From assembly GCF_011064615.1 (NCBI RefSeq), contig NZ_JAALJH010000011.1:1-64000 (forward strand): DNA of 64,000 bases. Direction: 5' to 3'. The notes below the pieces were generated by a model. That model had not been told where the DNA came from. It saw only the letters and a list, made by a program, of their open reading frames with translations, and made no database searches. This DNA is from Aquisphaera insulae (lineage in GTDB: Bacteria > Planctomycetota > Planctomycetia > Isosphaerales > Isosphaeraceae). A program made the translations under genes and the position numbers. Positions 26,707-36,942 of this stretch are shown here, piece after piece; the stretch's first letter is position 1; the number at the start of each line of letters is the position of its first letter.

Positions 26707-29139
26707 ATGTCCGGGCCGACCCGACGCGAGTTCCTCACCGCCGCCGGCGCAATGGCCACCTCGGCGATCGCGGCCCGCGAGCCGCACGCGGCGGAGCCCC
26801 GCGCCGCCTCCCGGCCGGCGGCGATCCCCCCGCACACACCGCAGATCGTCGAGGGCATCCACGCTTATGCCGATCGCGTCAGCGTCGACGCGGGGGAACT
26901 GGCCCGATTCCACGTGAGCAGCTCGTATCCCTACGAACTCCAGGTCTGCCGCCTGGGCCTCGACATCGACGGCCCCGGTCGGGACGAGGTCGCGCACGAC
27001 TTCGGCGCCTCGACGGGCGCCGTCCAGCCGATCCATCCGGGCTCTTATCTGTTCATCGACAAGCCGCTCGACCCCCAGGCCCCGCTCGCGGCGCTGACGC
27101 TGGAGGTTTGGGTCCGCCGCTGGAGGACCACCGGCCGACAGGCGATCCTCGGCCAGTTCGACGAGCCCGATGCGTGCGGATTCGGCCTGTTCGTGAACGA
27201 GGACGGGGCGCTCGGCTTCTACCTCGGCGACGGCGGCCCGTTCGAAGCTCGCCACCTCCACACGACGCCCCCCGGCCAACTCCGGATGGAGATCAATCCG
27301 GAGGGCCTGAAGCACTTCCCGGACAACACGCCGAGCTCGGTCGCGTCGAACCGATGGCATCACGTCGTGGCGCGATTCGACGGCACCTCGAAGTCAGTCT
27401 GGGTCGACGGGCGCGAGGTGGCCGGATGGCCCGTGTCCATCAAGGCCCGGCCGGGGGCCGCCGCGCTCCGGATCGGTGCGGGGGGACATAAGGGCGAGGC
27501 CTCGGCGTTCCTCGATGCCGACATCGCCATGCCGGCGATCTACGGCCGGGCGCTGTCCGCCGAGGAGATCGGGGCCGGCTTCGCCGCGAAAGGGCTCAAG
27601 CGTCCCGCCGACCCGGCCCTGCTGGCGTGCTGGCCGCTCGACGAGGAGCGGGGCGACCGTGCGGCCGACGCCTCCCCGCACGGCCGCCATGCGCGAATCG
27701 TCAACCGGGGGACCTGGATGATCGGGGGCCCGGGCTTCGACGCCGACGTCCCCCGATTCGGCACCTACGACCCGTCGACCGACCCGAAGCGTGGCCACGG
27801 CTTGCGGCTGGCGTCCGATGACCTCTACGACTGCCGATGGACGCCGACGCACGAATTCCGGATTCCCGAGGCCGCCCGCTCCGGGGCCTACGTCGCTCGG
27901 TTCCGCTTCAAGCTCGACGGGCAGGAGCGGCTCTATCACAGCGTCTTCGTCGTCAAGAAGGCGCCGGCCCGGCCCAGGGCGCCGGTCGCCTTCCTGTTCT
28001 CGACGAACACCTGGCGGGCCTATTCGGCCACGCCGTTCAGCCCGACGTGGCCGGGCCTCAGGAAGTCGATCGGCAACAACGGTTTCGCCAACAGCCCGGG
28101 CGAGCCGCCCGCCTACTGCTTCTACCGGCCGCACCGGGCCGGCCAGGGGACTTACCACGTCGGCTTCCGCATGCCCTGGCCGGTCGTCGGCCCCTACACC
28201 AGGATGGGCCCGGAGGAGTGGGATTACAGCCACCTCTGCCGCCAGGATCGGGCCACGCAGACCTGGCTCGAGGCCAACGGGTACGATCACGACGCTCTCA
28301 GCGACAACGACCTCCACCTCGACCCGAACGTGCTGGACGGCTATCGGGTGCTGTTCGTCGTCGGCCACAGCGAATACTGGTCGTCCGAGGCGATGGAGAC
28401 GGTCTCGCGATTCCTCGACCGAGGCGGGAATGTGGTCGTGCTCTCGGGGAACACGGCGTTCTGGCGCGTCTCGCTCGACGAGGAGGCGGGCGTACTGGAG
28501 TGTCGCAAGGCGGACGCGCCGGGGACGCAGGTCCGGGCCGACCGCCGGGGCGAGGCGTGGCACAGTCACGACGGCCGCCGGGGCGGCATGGCGCGCGAGT
28601 GCGGCTACCCCGCGTGGAAGCTGTTCGGGCTGGAGTATCTCTCGCTCGAGGGGGTGGGCACGCAGGGTGTCGGGCCATACCTGGTCCGTAATCCGGACCA
28701 TTTCCTCTTCCGGCGGCCCATCGACCTGGGCCTCCGCGCGGGCGATGCCCTGGCCGCCGCGCCGGCGAGGTCCCTGCCGCAGCCGATCGGGCACGAGGGG
28801 GACGTCCGGGTCTCAACCCTGGCGAAGTTCCTGGTCGAGCCCGCGCCGCCGGGGGCCTCGCAACCGACCGAGGACCCGGCCGGGATGACGCTCCTGGCCG
28901 AGGGGTACGCCGACATCCGCAAGGTCGCCTTCGCCTGGGATTACTTCCAGCGCTGGGTCCCGCCCGGCAAGGGGCCGATGATCCCCGTCGCGGCCGAGTT
29001 GATCTACTGGGAGCGTCCCGGCGGCGGTCGCGTCTTCCACGCCGGGTCGATCAACGCCGGGTCGTTGCTCGCCCTCGACCCCAGGTGGTCCGGCCTGCTC
29101 AAGAACGTCCTCAGCTATTTCGGCGTCTCGCCCCGCTGA
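26707..29139 (+). CDS. Tat-exported LamG plus N,N-dimethylformamidase large-subunit-like protein
   Basis: Protein of 810 residues. A Tat leader (TRREFLTAAGAMATSAIA) is followed by a short beta domain, then a concanavalin/LamG-type lectin domain (about 110-300; LEVWVRRWRTTGRQAILGQF, NRWHHVVARFDG). The C-terminal half resembles the dimethylformamidase large subunit, with VGHSEYWSSEAMETVSRFLD, GGNVVVLSGNTAFWRV and FHAGSINAGS. The known enzyme is a cytoplasmic iron amidohydrolase with Tyr/Glu metal ligands; Tyr and Glu occur here in HSEYWSSEAME. Export and the lectin domain suggest action on a polymer or glycoside, perhaps de-N-formylation or another amide cleavage (inference). GGGAG lies about eight bases before the start. 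Confidence 0.8.
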   Translation: MSGPTRREFLTAAGAMATSAIAAREPHAAEPRAASRPAAIPPHTPQIVEGIHAYADRVSVDAGELARFHVSSSYPYELQVCRLGLDIDGPGRDEVAHDFGASTGAVQPIHPGSYLFIDKPLDPQAPLAALTLEVWVRRWRTTGRQAILGQFDEPDACGFGLFVNEDGALGFYLGDGGPFEARHLHTTPPGQLRMEINPEGLKHFPDNTPSSVASNRWHHVVARFDGTSKSVWVDGREVAGWPVSIKARPGAAALRIGAGGHKGEASAFLDADIAMPAIYGRALSAEEIGAGFAAKGLKRPADPALLACWPLDEERGDRAADASPHGRHARIVNRGTWMIGGPGFDADVPRFGTYDPSTDPKRGHGLRLASDDLYDCRWTPTHEFRIPEAARSGAYVARFRFKLDGQERLYHSVFVVKKAPARPRAPVAFLFSTNTWRAYSATPFSPTWPGLRKSIGNNGFANSPGEPPAYCFYRPHRAGQGTYHVGFRMPWPVVGPYTRMGPEEWDYSHLCRQDRATQTWLEANGYDHDALSDNDLHLDPNVLDGYRVLFVVGHSEYWSSEAMETVSRFLDRGGNVVVLSGNTAFWRVSLDEEAGVLECRKADAPGTQVRADRRGEAWHSHDGRRGGMARECGYPAWKLFGLEYLSLEGVGTQGVGPYLVRNPDHFLFRRPIDLGLRAGDALAAAPARSLPQPIGHEGDVRVSTLAKFLVEPAPPGASQPTEDPAGMTLLAEGYADIRKVAFAWDYFQRWVPPGKGPMIPVAAELIYWERPGGGRVFHAGSINAGSLLALDPRWSGLLKNVLSYFGVSPR

Positions 29140-29170
29140 TCGGTTCCTCACGATCCCCTGGAGACCGCGC

Positions 29171-30448
29171 GTGGAAACACCCTCGGAGGCGCCGGCAAGC
29201 CGGCCCGGGACGATCCCGCTGCTGATGCTGGTCGTGGCCTGCGGGCACTTCAATCGGCTCGCCATCGCCGTGGCCGGGGCAGAGCGGATCATCCCGGACT
29301 ACGGCCTGAGCACCGAGCGGATGGGCCTGGTCTACTCCGCCTTCCTGCTGGCCTATACCGTCATGATGGTCCCCGGCGGCTGGTTCATCGACCGCTTCGG
29401 GGCGAGGTCGGCACTCCTCGGGCTGACGATCGGCTCGACCTTCTTCGTCGCCCTGACGGGGATCGCCGGCCTGCTCGCGGAGGACGCCGCGGCGCTCTGG
29501 CTCGGACTCCTCGTCGTCCGGACCGCGCTCGGCGCCGTGAATGCCCCGCTGCACCCGGCGTCCGCCCGGACGGTCGCCGACCGGGTTCCGGCGCGGTCGC
29601 GGGCCCTGGCGAATGGGCTGGTCACGTTCGCGGCCTGCGTCGGCATGGCGGCCACGTATCCGGTCTTCGGGACGCTGATGGATCGCATCGGCTGGCCGAC
29701 CGCCTTCCTCGTCTCCTCCGGACTATCCCTGGCCGTGACCCTCGCCCTGGCCGGCGGGTTGCGGGTGAGCCGGCCGACGATGGTCCACGCGGCCTCGCAC
29801 GACCCGGCATCGGCGAGCCGCGTCCTCCGGCGACGGGGGGTGATCTGCATCACGATCAGCTACCTGGCCTTCTGCTATTTTCAGTATCTCTTCTTCTACT
29901 GGATGGAATACTACTTCGAGACCATCCAGGGACTGAGTCGCGAATCCGCCCGGAATGATTCGACGATGATCACGCTCGTCATGGGGGTGGGGATGATCGC
30001 CGGGGGCTGGCTCTCCGACCGGGCCCCTCGCTCCCTTTCGCCCCGTGCGCGGCGGGCGCTGGTGCCCGTCGTCGGGATGCTCGGGAGCGGGATCGCGTTC
30101 GAGTTCGGACTGTTCGCGCCGGGGCCGACGGCGACCCTGGCGGCCTTCGCCGTCGCGGCGGCCTTCACCGGGGCGTGCGAGGCGGCCTTCTGGACCACGG
30201 CCGTCGAGCTGGGCGCCCCGCTGGGCGGCACGGCCGCCGGGTTGATGAACATGGGCGGCAATCTCGGCGGGATGATCTCCCCCGCGCTCACCCCGTTGCT
30301 CGGCTCGCTGTTCGCCACGGCCTCCGATCCCGACTCGGGCTGGCGGACGAGCCTGGCCATCGCCGGCGGGATCGTCGTCGCCGGCGCCGCACTGTGGCTG
30401 GGCATCGATCCGTCGCAAACCGAAAGGGATCCGGGCGCCGAACCATAG
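29171..30448 (+). CDS. MFS transporter (organic anion/hexuronate type)
   Basis: Integral membrane protein of 425 residues with about twelve helices. The first loop motif reads GGWFIDRFGARSALL, the MFS motif between helices 2 and 3. The early block HFNRLAIAVAGAERIIPDYG and the overall layout resemble the anion:cation symporter group, which includes hexuronate and galactarate carriers. As the last gene of the operon it probably imports the acid product released outside. It begins with GTG at 29171, with GGAG about nine bases upstream. Substrate inferred from neighbours only. Confidence 0.87.
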   Translation: METPSEAPASRPGTIPLLMLVVACGHFNRLAIAVAGAERIIPDYGLSTERMGLVYSAFLLAYTVMMVPGGWFIDRFGARSALLGLTIGSTFFVALTGIAGLLAEDAAALWLGLLVVRTALGAVNAPLHPASARTVADRVPARSRALANGLVTFAACVGMAATYPVFGTLMDRIGWPTAFLVSSGLSLAVTLALAGGLRVSRPTMVHAASHDPASASRVLRRRGVICITISYLAFCYFQYLFFYWMEYYFETIQGLSRESARNDSTMITLVMGVGMIAGGWLSDRAPRSLSPRARRALVPVVGMLGSGIAFEFGLFAPGPTATLAAFAVAAAFTGACEAAFWTTAVELGAPLGGTAAGLMNMGGNLGGMISPALTPLLGSLFATASDPDSGWRTSLAIAGGIVVAGAALWLGIDPSQTERDPGAEP

Positions 30449-30518
30449 CAACTCGCCCCGATCATGTGCGGTGCGGCGGCCAGATCACAACCGACTTCCC
30501 TTGGCGGTGCGGCTCGGT

Positions 30519-31076
30519 TCAGGGGAAGAGTTCGGCCGTGGGGATCGGGGCGAAATCGACGTCGTCGAGGCGGAGGGGCAACGTCTCGTGCTCGGTGATC
30601 GTCGTGCGGAGTAGCAGGCCCTGGGGCCCTCCCTGGTAGACTTCCGTGACGCGGCGGCCCAGGTCGACGATCCAGTAATCCCCGATCCCGGACCGGGCGT
30701 ACGCGCGGCGCTTGGGGCCGGAGTCCTTGGCGTAGGTCGTGTCGGAGATCTCGACGACGAGGGCGACGTTGCGATGGTCGGGGGTGCGACGAGCGTACCG
30801 GGAGCGTGGGCCGCGTACCACGACGAGGTCGGGGATCGGCTTCCAGTGCCGGGAAAGGATGAGGGGCTTCTCTTCGCGGACGGTCCAGTCGCTCTTGGGG
30901 AGGCGTTCCCGCAGGAGATCGCCCAGCGCCGTGACGGCGTTATCGTGGGCGGGGCCGGTCGTCATCATGACGAGTAATCCATTGAGGAGCTCGACCTTCC
31001 GATCCGCGAACGTTCCCGCCGCGCCCAGGGCGTCGTACCCGGCGACGTCAAGCCGATAGGGAGTGATCTTGCGCAT
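30519..31076 (-). CDS. Uma2-family (DUF820) PD-(D/E)XK nuclease-like protein
   Basis: Protein of 185 residues of the Uma2 group, which has a restriction-endonuclease fold. The core shows the Asp in KPIPDLVVVRG, the Glu in ALVVEISDTT and the Lys/Arg in DSGPKRRAYARSGIGDYWIVD. These families are greatly expanded in planctomycetes and cyanobacteria, and their role is unresolved. ATG 31076 has GGAG eight bases upstream. It lies downstream of the toxin-antitoxin operon on the same strand but is separated by 104 bases containing a short palindrome, so it is probably a separate unit. Confidence 0.87.
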   Translation of the reverse strand: MRKITPYRLDVAGYDALGAAGTFADRKVELLNGLLVMMTTGPAHDNAVTALGDLLRERLPKSDWTVREEKPLILSRHWKPIPDLVVVRGPRSRYARRTPDHRNVALVVEISDTTYAKDSGPKRRAYARSGIGDYWIVDLGRRVTEVYQGGPQGLLLRTTITEHETLPLRLDDVDFAPIPTAELFP

Positions 31077-31147
31077 CGGCGACTCCGTCTGGAAGGGATC
31101 GTGGCCCTTTCATCATACCGCATGAACGTCCCTCGCGGCCCTCCCAG

Positions 31148-31159
31148 CACTCGAGAGTG
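31148..31159. terminator. Short perfect hairpin between the TA operon and the Uma2 gene
   Basis: CACTC and GAGTG form a five-base inverted repeat around GA. It lies 22 bases beyond the last stop of the toxin-antitoxin operon. There is no T run, so a terminator role is only possible. Confidence 0.25.
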
Positions 31160-31180
31160 GACGGTCCTGACTACCGGCGC

Positions 31181-31531
31181 TCATCCCCAGATGCTCTGAA
31201 TCGTCTCGCTCGTGTCATCTTTGAGGAACGTCTCAATGGCGCGAAGGACCTTCGACAGGTCCGAACGGGCGGCCTCCTTCGGTTCCACCTGATACAGCCC
31301 GTGGTTCACCGTGGTCCGTGTCTCAGGGTTCGTAAGGCCGAGTCGTTCGGCCTGTCTCAGGCAGTTCGTGGAAAGTTGCCACTGACCGATGTCCTTACCT
31401 CGGAACTCCAGGATGATCGACATGGCGTTTCCGGGCTCGCCGGGATGGTCTGGTATGAAACAATGGAAAAGCTCCGATGTGAAGCCCGAGGGCGGTTGCG
31501 GGCCGAGGGGCTGGGCTTGCGTGGGCGTCAT
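31181..31531 (-). CDS. Uncharacterised small protein, third gene of the toxin-antitoxin operon
   Basis: Protein of 116 residues that I do not recognise. It has no signal peptide or membrane segment. The centre (LFHCFIPDHPGEP, MSIILEFRGKDIGQWQLSTN) looks like alternating beta-strands, and the C-terminal half is helical (DLSKVLRAIETFLKDD). Its start overlaps the antitoxin stop as ATGA, so its translation is coupled to the antitoxin. It could be a modulator or chaperone of the toxin-antitoxin pair, or an unrelated passenger gene. A stand-alone origin is unlikely because there is no gap for a promoter. Confidence 0.65.
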   Translation of the reverse strand: MTPTQAQPLGPQPPSGFTSELFHCFIPDHPGEPGNAMSIILEFRGKDIGQWQLSTNCLRQAERLGLTNPETRTTVNHGLYQVEPKEAARSDLSKVLRAIETFLKDDTSETIQSIWG

Positions 31532-31848
31532 GGCTCGGATCGGAGCGGAAGGAACCGGATCTCGACGCGTCGATCGAGGGCGGCGGCGATGCGACGCAGC
31601 ATGGGCAGGGAATGGCCCTTGTAGTCGGCGTCCTCCAGCCGGCAGATGACGGAGGCGGTCGTGCCGACCAGCCTGGCAAGCTCCCGCTGGCTGAGGCCCG
31701 CCCTGGTGCGAAGCTGGTAGATCTTGCGGGCCACCTCGTCATCGGCCCTGGCCTCTTCCAGAGCGGCGAGCCGCTCCGGCTTGCCTTCGTAATACCTGCG
31801 GTGCATGGCCTCGATGGCGTCATCTGTCGGCGGCCGTTTTCTCGGCAT
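31528..31848 (-). CDS. XRE-family antitoxin (HigA-like)
   Basis: DNA-binding protein of 106 residues. A helical N-terminal part (EAMHRRYYEGKPERLAALEEA) precedes an HTH_3 domain: RTRAGLSQRELARLVGTTAS then VICRLEDADYKGHSLPMLRRIAAALD. HigA-type antitoxins neutralise the cognate mRNA-cleaving toxin and repress their own operon. The toxin gene lies just upstream. ATG 31848 is two bases after the toxin stop with GAGAGGG six bases before it; a TTG at 31854 would overlap the toxin stop. The inverted repeat at 32232-32269 is the likely binding site. Confidence 0.87.
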   Translation of the reverse strand: MPRKRPPTDDAIEAMHRRYYEGKPERLAALEEARADDEVARKIYQLRTRAGLSQRELARLVGTTASVICRLEDADYKGHSLPMLRRIAAALDRRVEIRFLPLRSEP

Positions 31849-31850
31849 GG

Positions 31851-32219
31851 TCAACCCTCTCGATAGGTGTGACGGCCAGGATCCCTCGCAAACTGCTCTT
31901 TCGCCGTGACGGCGCGGTCGATATCGCCGGGCGGAACGCGTTTCTCTTTCGCCAGGCCATGAGACACCACGGCGGCAACTTTATCGTGAAAGAAATAGAG
32001 CATGCGATAGTTCACGCTGCCGACTCGAACGCGAAGCTCGTGAATCCCATCGCGCAGGTAATCGGCCTCCGGGCGGCGAAGCTCATGACCCAGTTCCCGA
32101 AGACGCTCCAGCTTGACCCGGCATTTATCCAGCGCCTTCTCCGGCAAGTGGTCGAACCATTCGAGGACCGGAACGACGCCTTCATCATCCTGGAAAAAGA
32201 CGACGTGAGTTCGAGGCAT
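31851..32219 (-). CDS. RelE/HigB-type toxin (Gp49-like)
   Basis: Protein of 122 residues of the phage-derived Gp49/HigB group in the RelE/ParE fold. Visible features are VLEWFDHLPEKALDKCRVKL, then LRRPEADYLRDGIHELRVRV, then NYRMLYFFHDK and a late helix ending GDIDRAVTAKEQFA; the basic residues in the middle strands fit the ribosome-dependent mRNase site. ATG 32219 has AAGGGAGG about seven bases upstream, better than an upstream ATG at 32249, which would lie inside the inverted repeat. The toxin-first gene order is the HigBA arrangement. Confidence 0.87.
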   Translation of the reverse strand: MPRTHVVFFQDDEGVVPVLEWFDHLPEKALDKCRVKLERLRELGHELRRPEADYLRDGIHELRVRVGSVNYRMLYFFHDKVAAVVSHGLAKEKRVPPGDIDRAVTAKEQFARDPGRHTYREG

Positions 32220-32231
32220 CCTCCCACCTCC

Positions 32232-32269
32232 CTTGGCCATTGTTCGCATCTTTGCGAACGATGGTCAAG
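32232..32269 (-). promoter_or_regulatory. Long inverted repeat, probable operator of the toxin-antitoxin operon
   Basis: Left arm CTTGGCCATTGTTCGCA (32232-32248), spacer TCTT, right arm TGCGAACGATGGTCAAG (32253-32269): 15 of 17 positions pair, including a perfect inner seven. The centre is about 31 bases upstream of the toxin start, and the proximal arm touches the AAGGGAGG ribosome-binding site. It fits autoregulation by the XRE antitoxin. If transcribed, the RNA hairpin could also hide the toxin ribosome-binding site. Confidence 0.65.
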
Positions 32270-32328
32270 TCGAGAGGTCCTGGGGGGCATGCAAGGGCCC
32301 CGAAGGAGAGCGGAACAGCCTTCGCCGA

Positions 32329-35241
<2,913 letters not shown>

Positions 35242-35243
35242 GG

Positions 35244-36197
35244 CTAGGCCTCAAGGATGTAGGCCGGCTCTTCCACCCGTCCCAGGCTCCGTTTGGTCAG
35301 CTTGAACGGGGCGGAGACCTTCTGCAACAACCCTTTCCGCTCGAGCCATTCGCAGGCCGCCTCCAGGTGCCCCGGGTGCATCTGGGTGAAGGCGAAGTGG
35401 TCGCTCATCTCCGACAGCGGCACGACCCGGTTCTGCTTCTTGAGGAACGCCAGGAGCGGCTTCATGTGCTCGCGATGATGCGCCTCGAGATACCCCTCGA
35501 TCGCGTCCAGCGCCGCGGCGAGCACGCGCCGATTCTTCCGCTTCGCGAGCACGTCGAGGTAGATCGGCCGGAACAGCTCGGGGTCGCCTTCCATGGCCCG
35601 ATAGATGACGTCCTGCTCGCAGATCTCGCCTCGCCGGATGATCTCCGTGTGGGCGACGCTGTGCGCGGCCGAGAGGATCCCCTGGGCCGCCAGCTCGAGA
35701 TCCCCCTTCAGCTCCAGCCGCTTGCGGGCGTGGCGAAGCTCGTCGATGGTCCAGGTCGAGAAGACCAGCAGCTCGCGTTCCCGGTCCTTGATCGCGACCT
35801 GGTTCGCCTTCTCGAACCAGCCCTCGATCGAGGGATCCTTGCTGTGGACGATCTCGCGATGCGCGAAGAAGTTGCACGAGAAGGCGGTCCGCGACATCCC
35901 CTCGACCATCTGCTTGAAGCGGGTCCGGGGGATCACCTCGGCGTGGATGTTGATGCCGTCCTCGACGAGGATCCGGAAGATCCGCGGGTCCTCGCCGTCG
36001 CTCGGGAGCCGCCGGCTGACGCCGTCGGCCTCGATGATCCACAATCCGAGCCGTTCCCGCGCCCAGATCGTCTCGGCCGACAGGCTCCGGACCATAACGA
36101 CGGCGAGGACGTACCGATCCTCCGCGACCCGTTCGAGGAACCGCCCCAGCGCGGCCCGGAAACGAGCGACTTTCGAGGCATCTTCTTCGTGGGTCAT
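35244..36197 (-). CDS. Uncharacterised protein coupled to the UvrA-family gene
   Basis: Protein of 317 residues that I cannot assign. The first third ([50 protein letters not shown]) has the strand pattern of a minimal nucleotidyltransferase fold, but without the GSxxxD catalytic motif. The middle is strongly helical ([40 protein letters not shown]), in the manner of a HEPN region, and the C terminus looks like a winged helix ([14 protein letters not shown]). These are fold guesses, not identifications. ATG 36197 has GGAGG five bases upstream and is preferred over ATG 36251. The two-base gap to the UvrA gene shows cotranscription. Confidence 0.7.
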   Translation of the reverse strand: MTHEEDASKVARFRAALGRFLERVAEDRYVLAVVMVRSLSAETIWARERLGLWIIEADGVSRRLPSDGEDPRIFRILVEDGINIHAEVIPRTRFKQMVEGMSRTAFSCNFFAHREIVHSKDPSIEGWFEKANQVAIKDRERELLVFSTWTIDELRHARKRLELKGDLELAAQGILSAAHSVAHTEIIRRGEICEQDVIYRAMEGDPELFRPIYLDVLAKRKNRRVLAAALDAIEGYLEAHHREHMKPLLAFLKKQNRVVPLSEMSDHFAFTQMHPGHLEAACEWLERKGLLQKVSAPFKLTKRSLGRVEEPAYILEA

Positions 36198-36942
36198 TCG
36201 CGCCTCCGGGCCCCGGGGCAACTCGATTCCCGTCATTTTTCCGAACGACATCTGTTCCAGTCTATCGGCCGTGGATGGGCCCCTGGTGCAGCCGAACAGG
36301 GAACGCGTGTCGAGTTGCCCGCCCTGGGTGCCGGCCGGTCATCCCCGGACAGACCGCGAAGCTCCAGCGTGATCGACATGGATATTTTATCAGATGGTCA
36401 ATGTTCATGGAGTGGGGGCGTGTGGCCCGCTTCCGGTGGCGGCGGGGCGACCCACCCGGGTCCCAGGCTGTCCCTCCTCGTCGGGCATCAACGGCAACGC
36501 CCGCGAGCTTCGCCCCGGCGTACCATCGCAGTCCCGACGCCGAACGGCCGCAGCCCGTCGACCAGGGGTCGTGTCGACCCTTGATGGCATCAGCCTCGAG
36601 GGGAGTCCATCGAGCAGGTCCGGGCGATTGCCGCCGTCCAGGAGCACTGGACGGATCGCCGCAGATTTCGTCTCCGTCCGTTTCTGCGGTCCTATCTCCG
36701 ACTCTCGCTGCCCATCCTGGACAACCTCCTGGGAGGTGTTCTGGCCTTATGTTCATGATGCGAGCCCTGGCCGATTCGGCTCGCGCGAGGTTACAATCGC
36801 AGGCATCAGGAGCCGAACGCCGGGGTTTTCGGCGCGGCTTTGCCGATGGCCATCGCGGGCCTCTTCGTGTCTCGGATCCGACCGTTCGATCCCTATCATC
36901 CACATGAAGCATCACTGATCAGCACGCCGAGAGACACGAGCG
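36198..36942. other. Long divergent intergenic region
   Basis: 745 bases between the minus-strand UvrA operon and the plus-strand kinase. Open frames exist on both strands, but none has a recognisable protein, a good start or consistent codon use. An AT-rich patch at about 36370-36405 (GATATTTTATCAGATGG) stands out in the GC-rich background and may hold a promoter. CTGATCAG at 36915-36922 is a perfect eight-base palindrome 21 bases before the kinase start. I see no RNA gene. Confidence 0.5.

Noticed and set aside
31851..32249. Toxin start at 32249
   Set aside because: The longer version would begin inside the inverted repeat and ignore the strong AAGGGAGG site before 32219.
36262..36915. Overlapping open frames on both strands in the gap before the first TPR kinase
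   Set aside because: They have mixed composition, no recognisable domain and no ribosome-binding sites; treated as intergenic.
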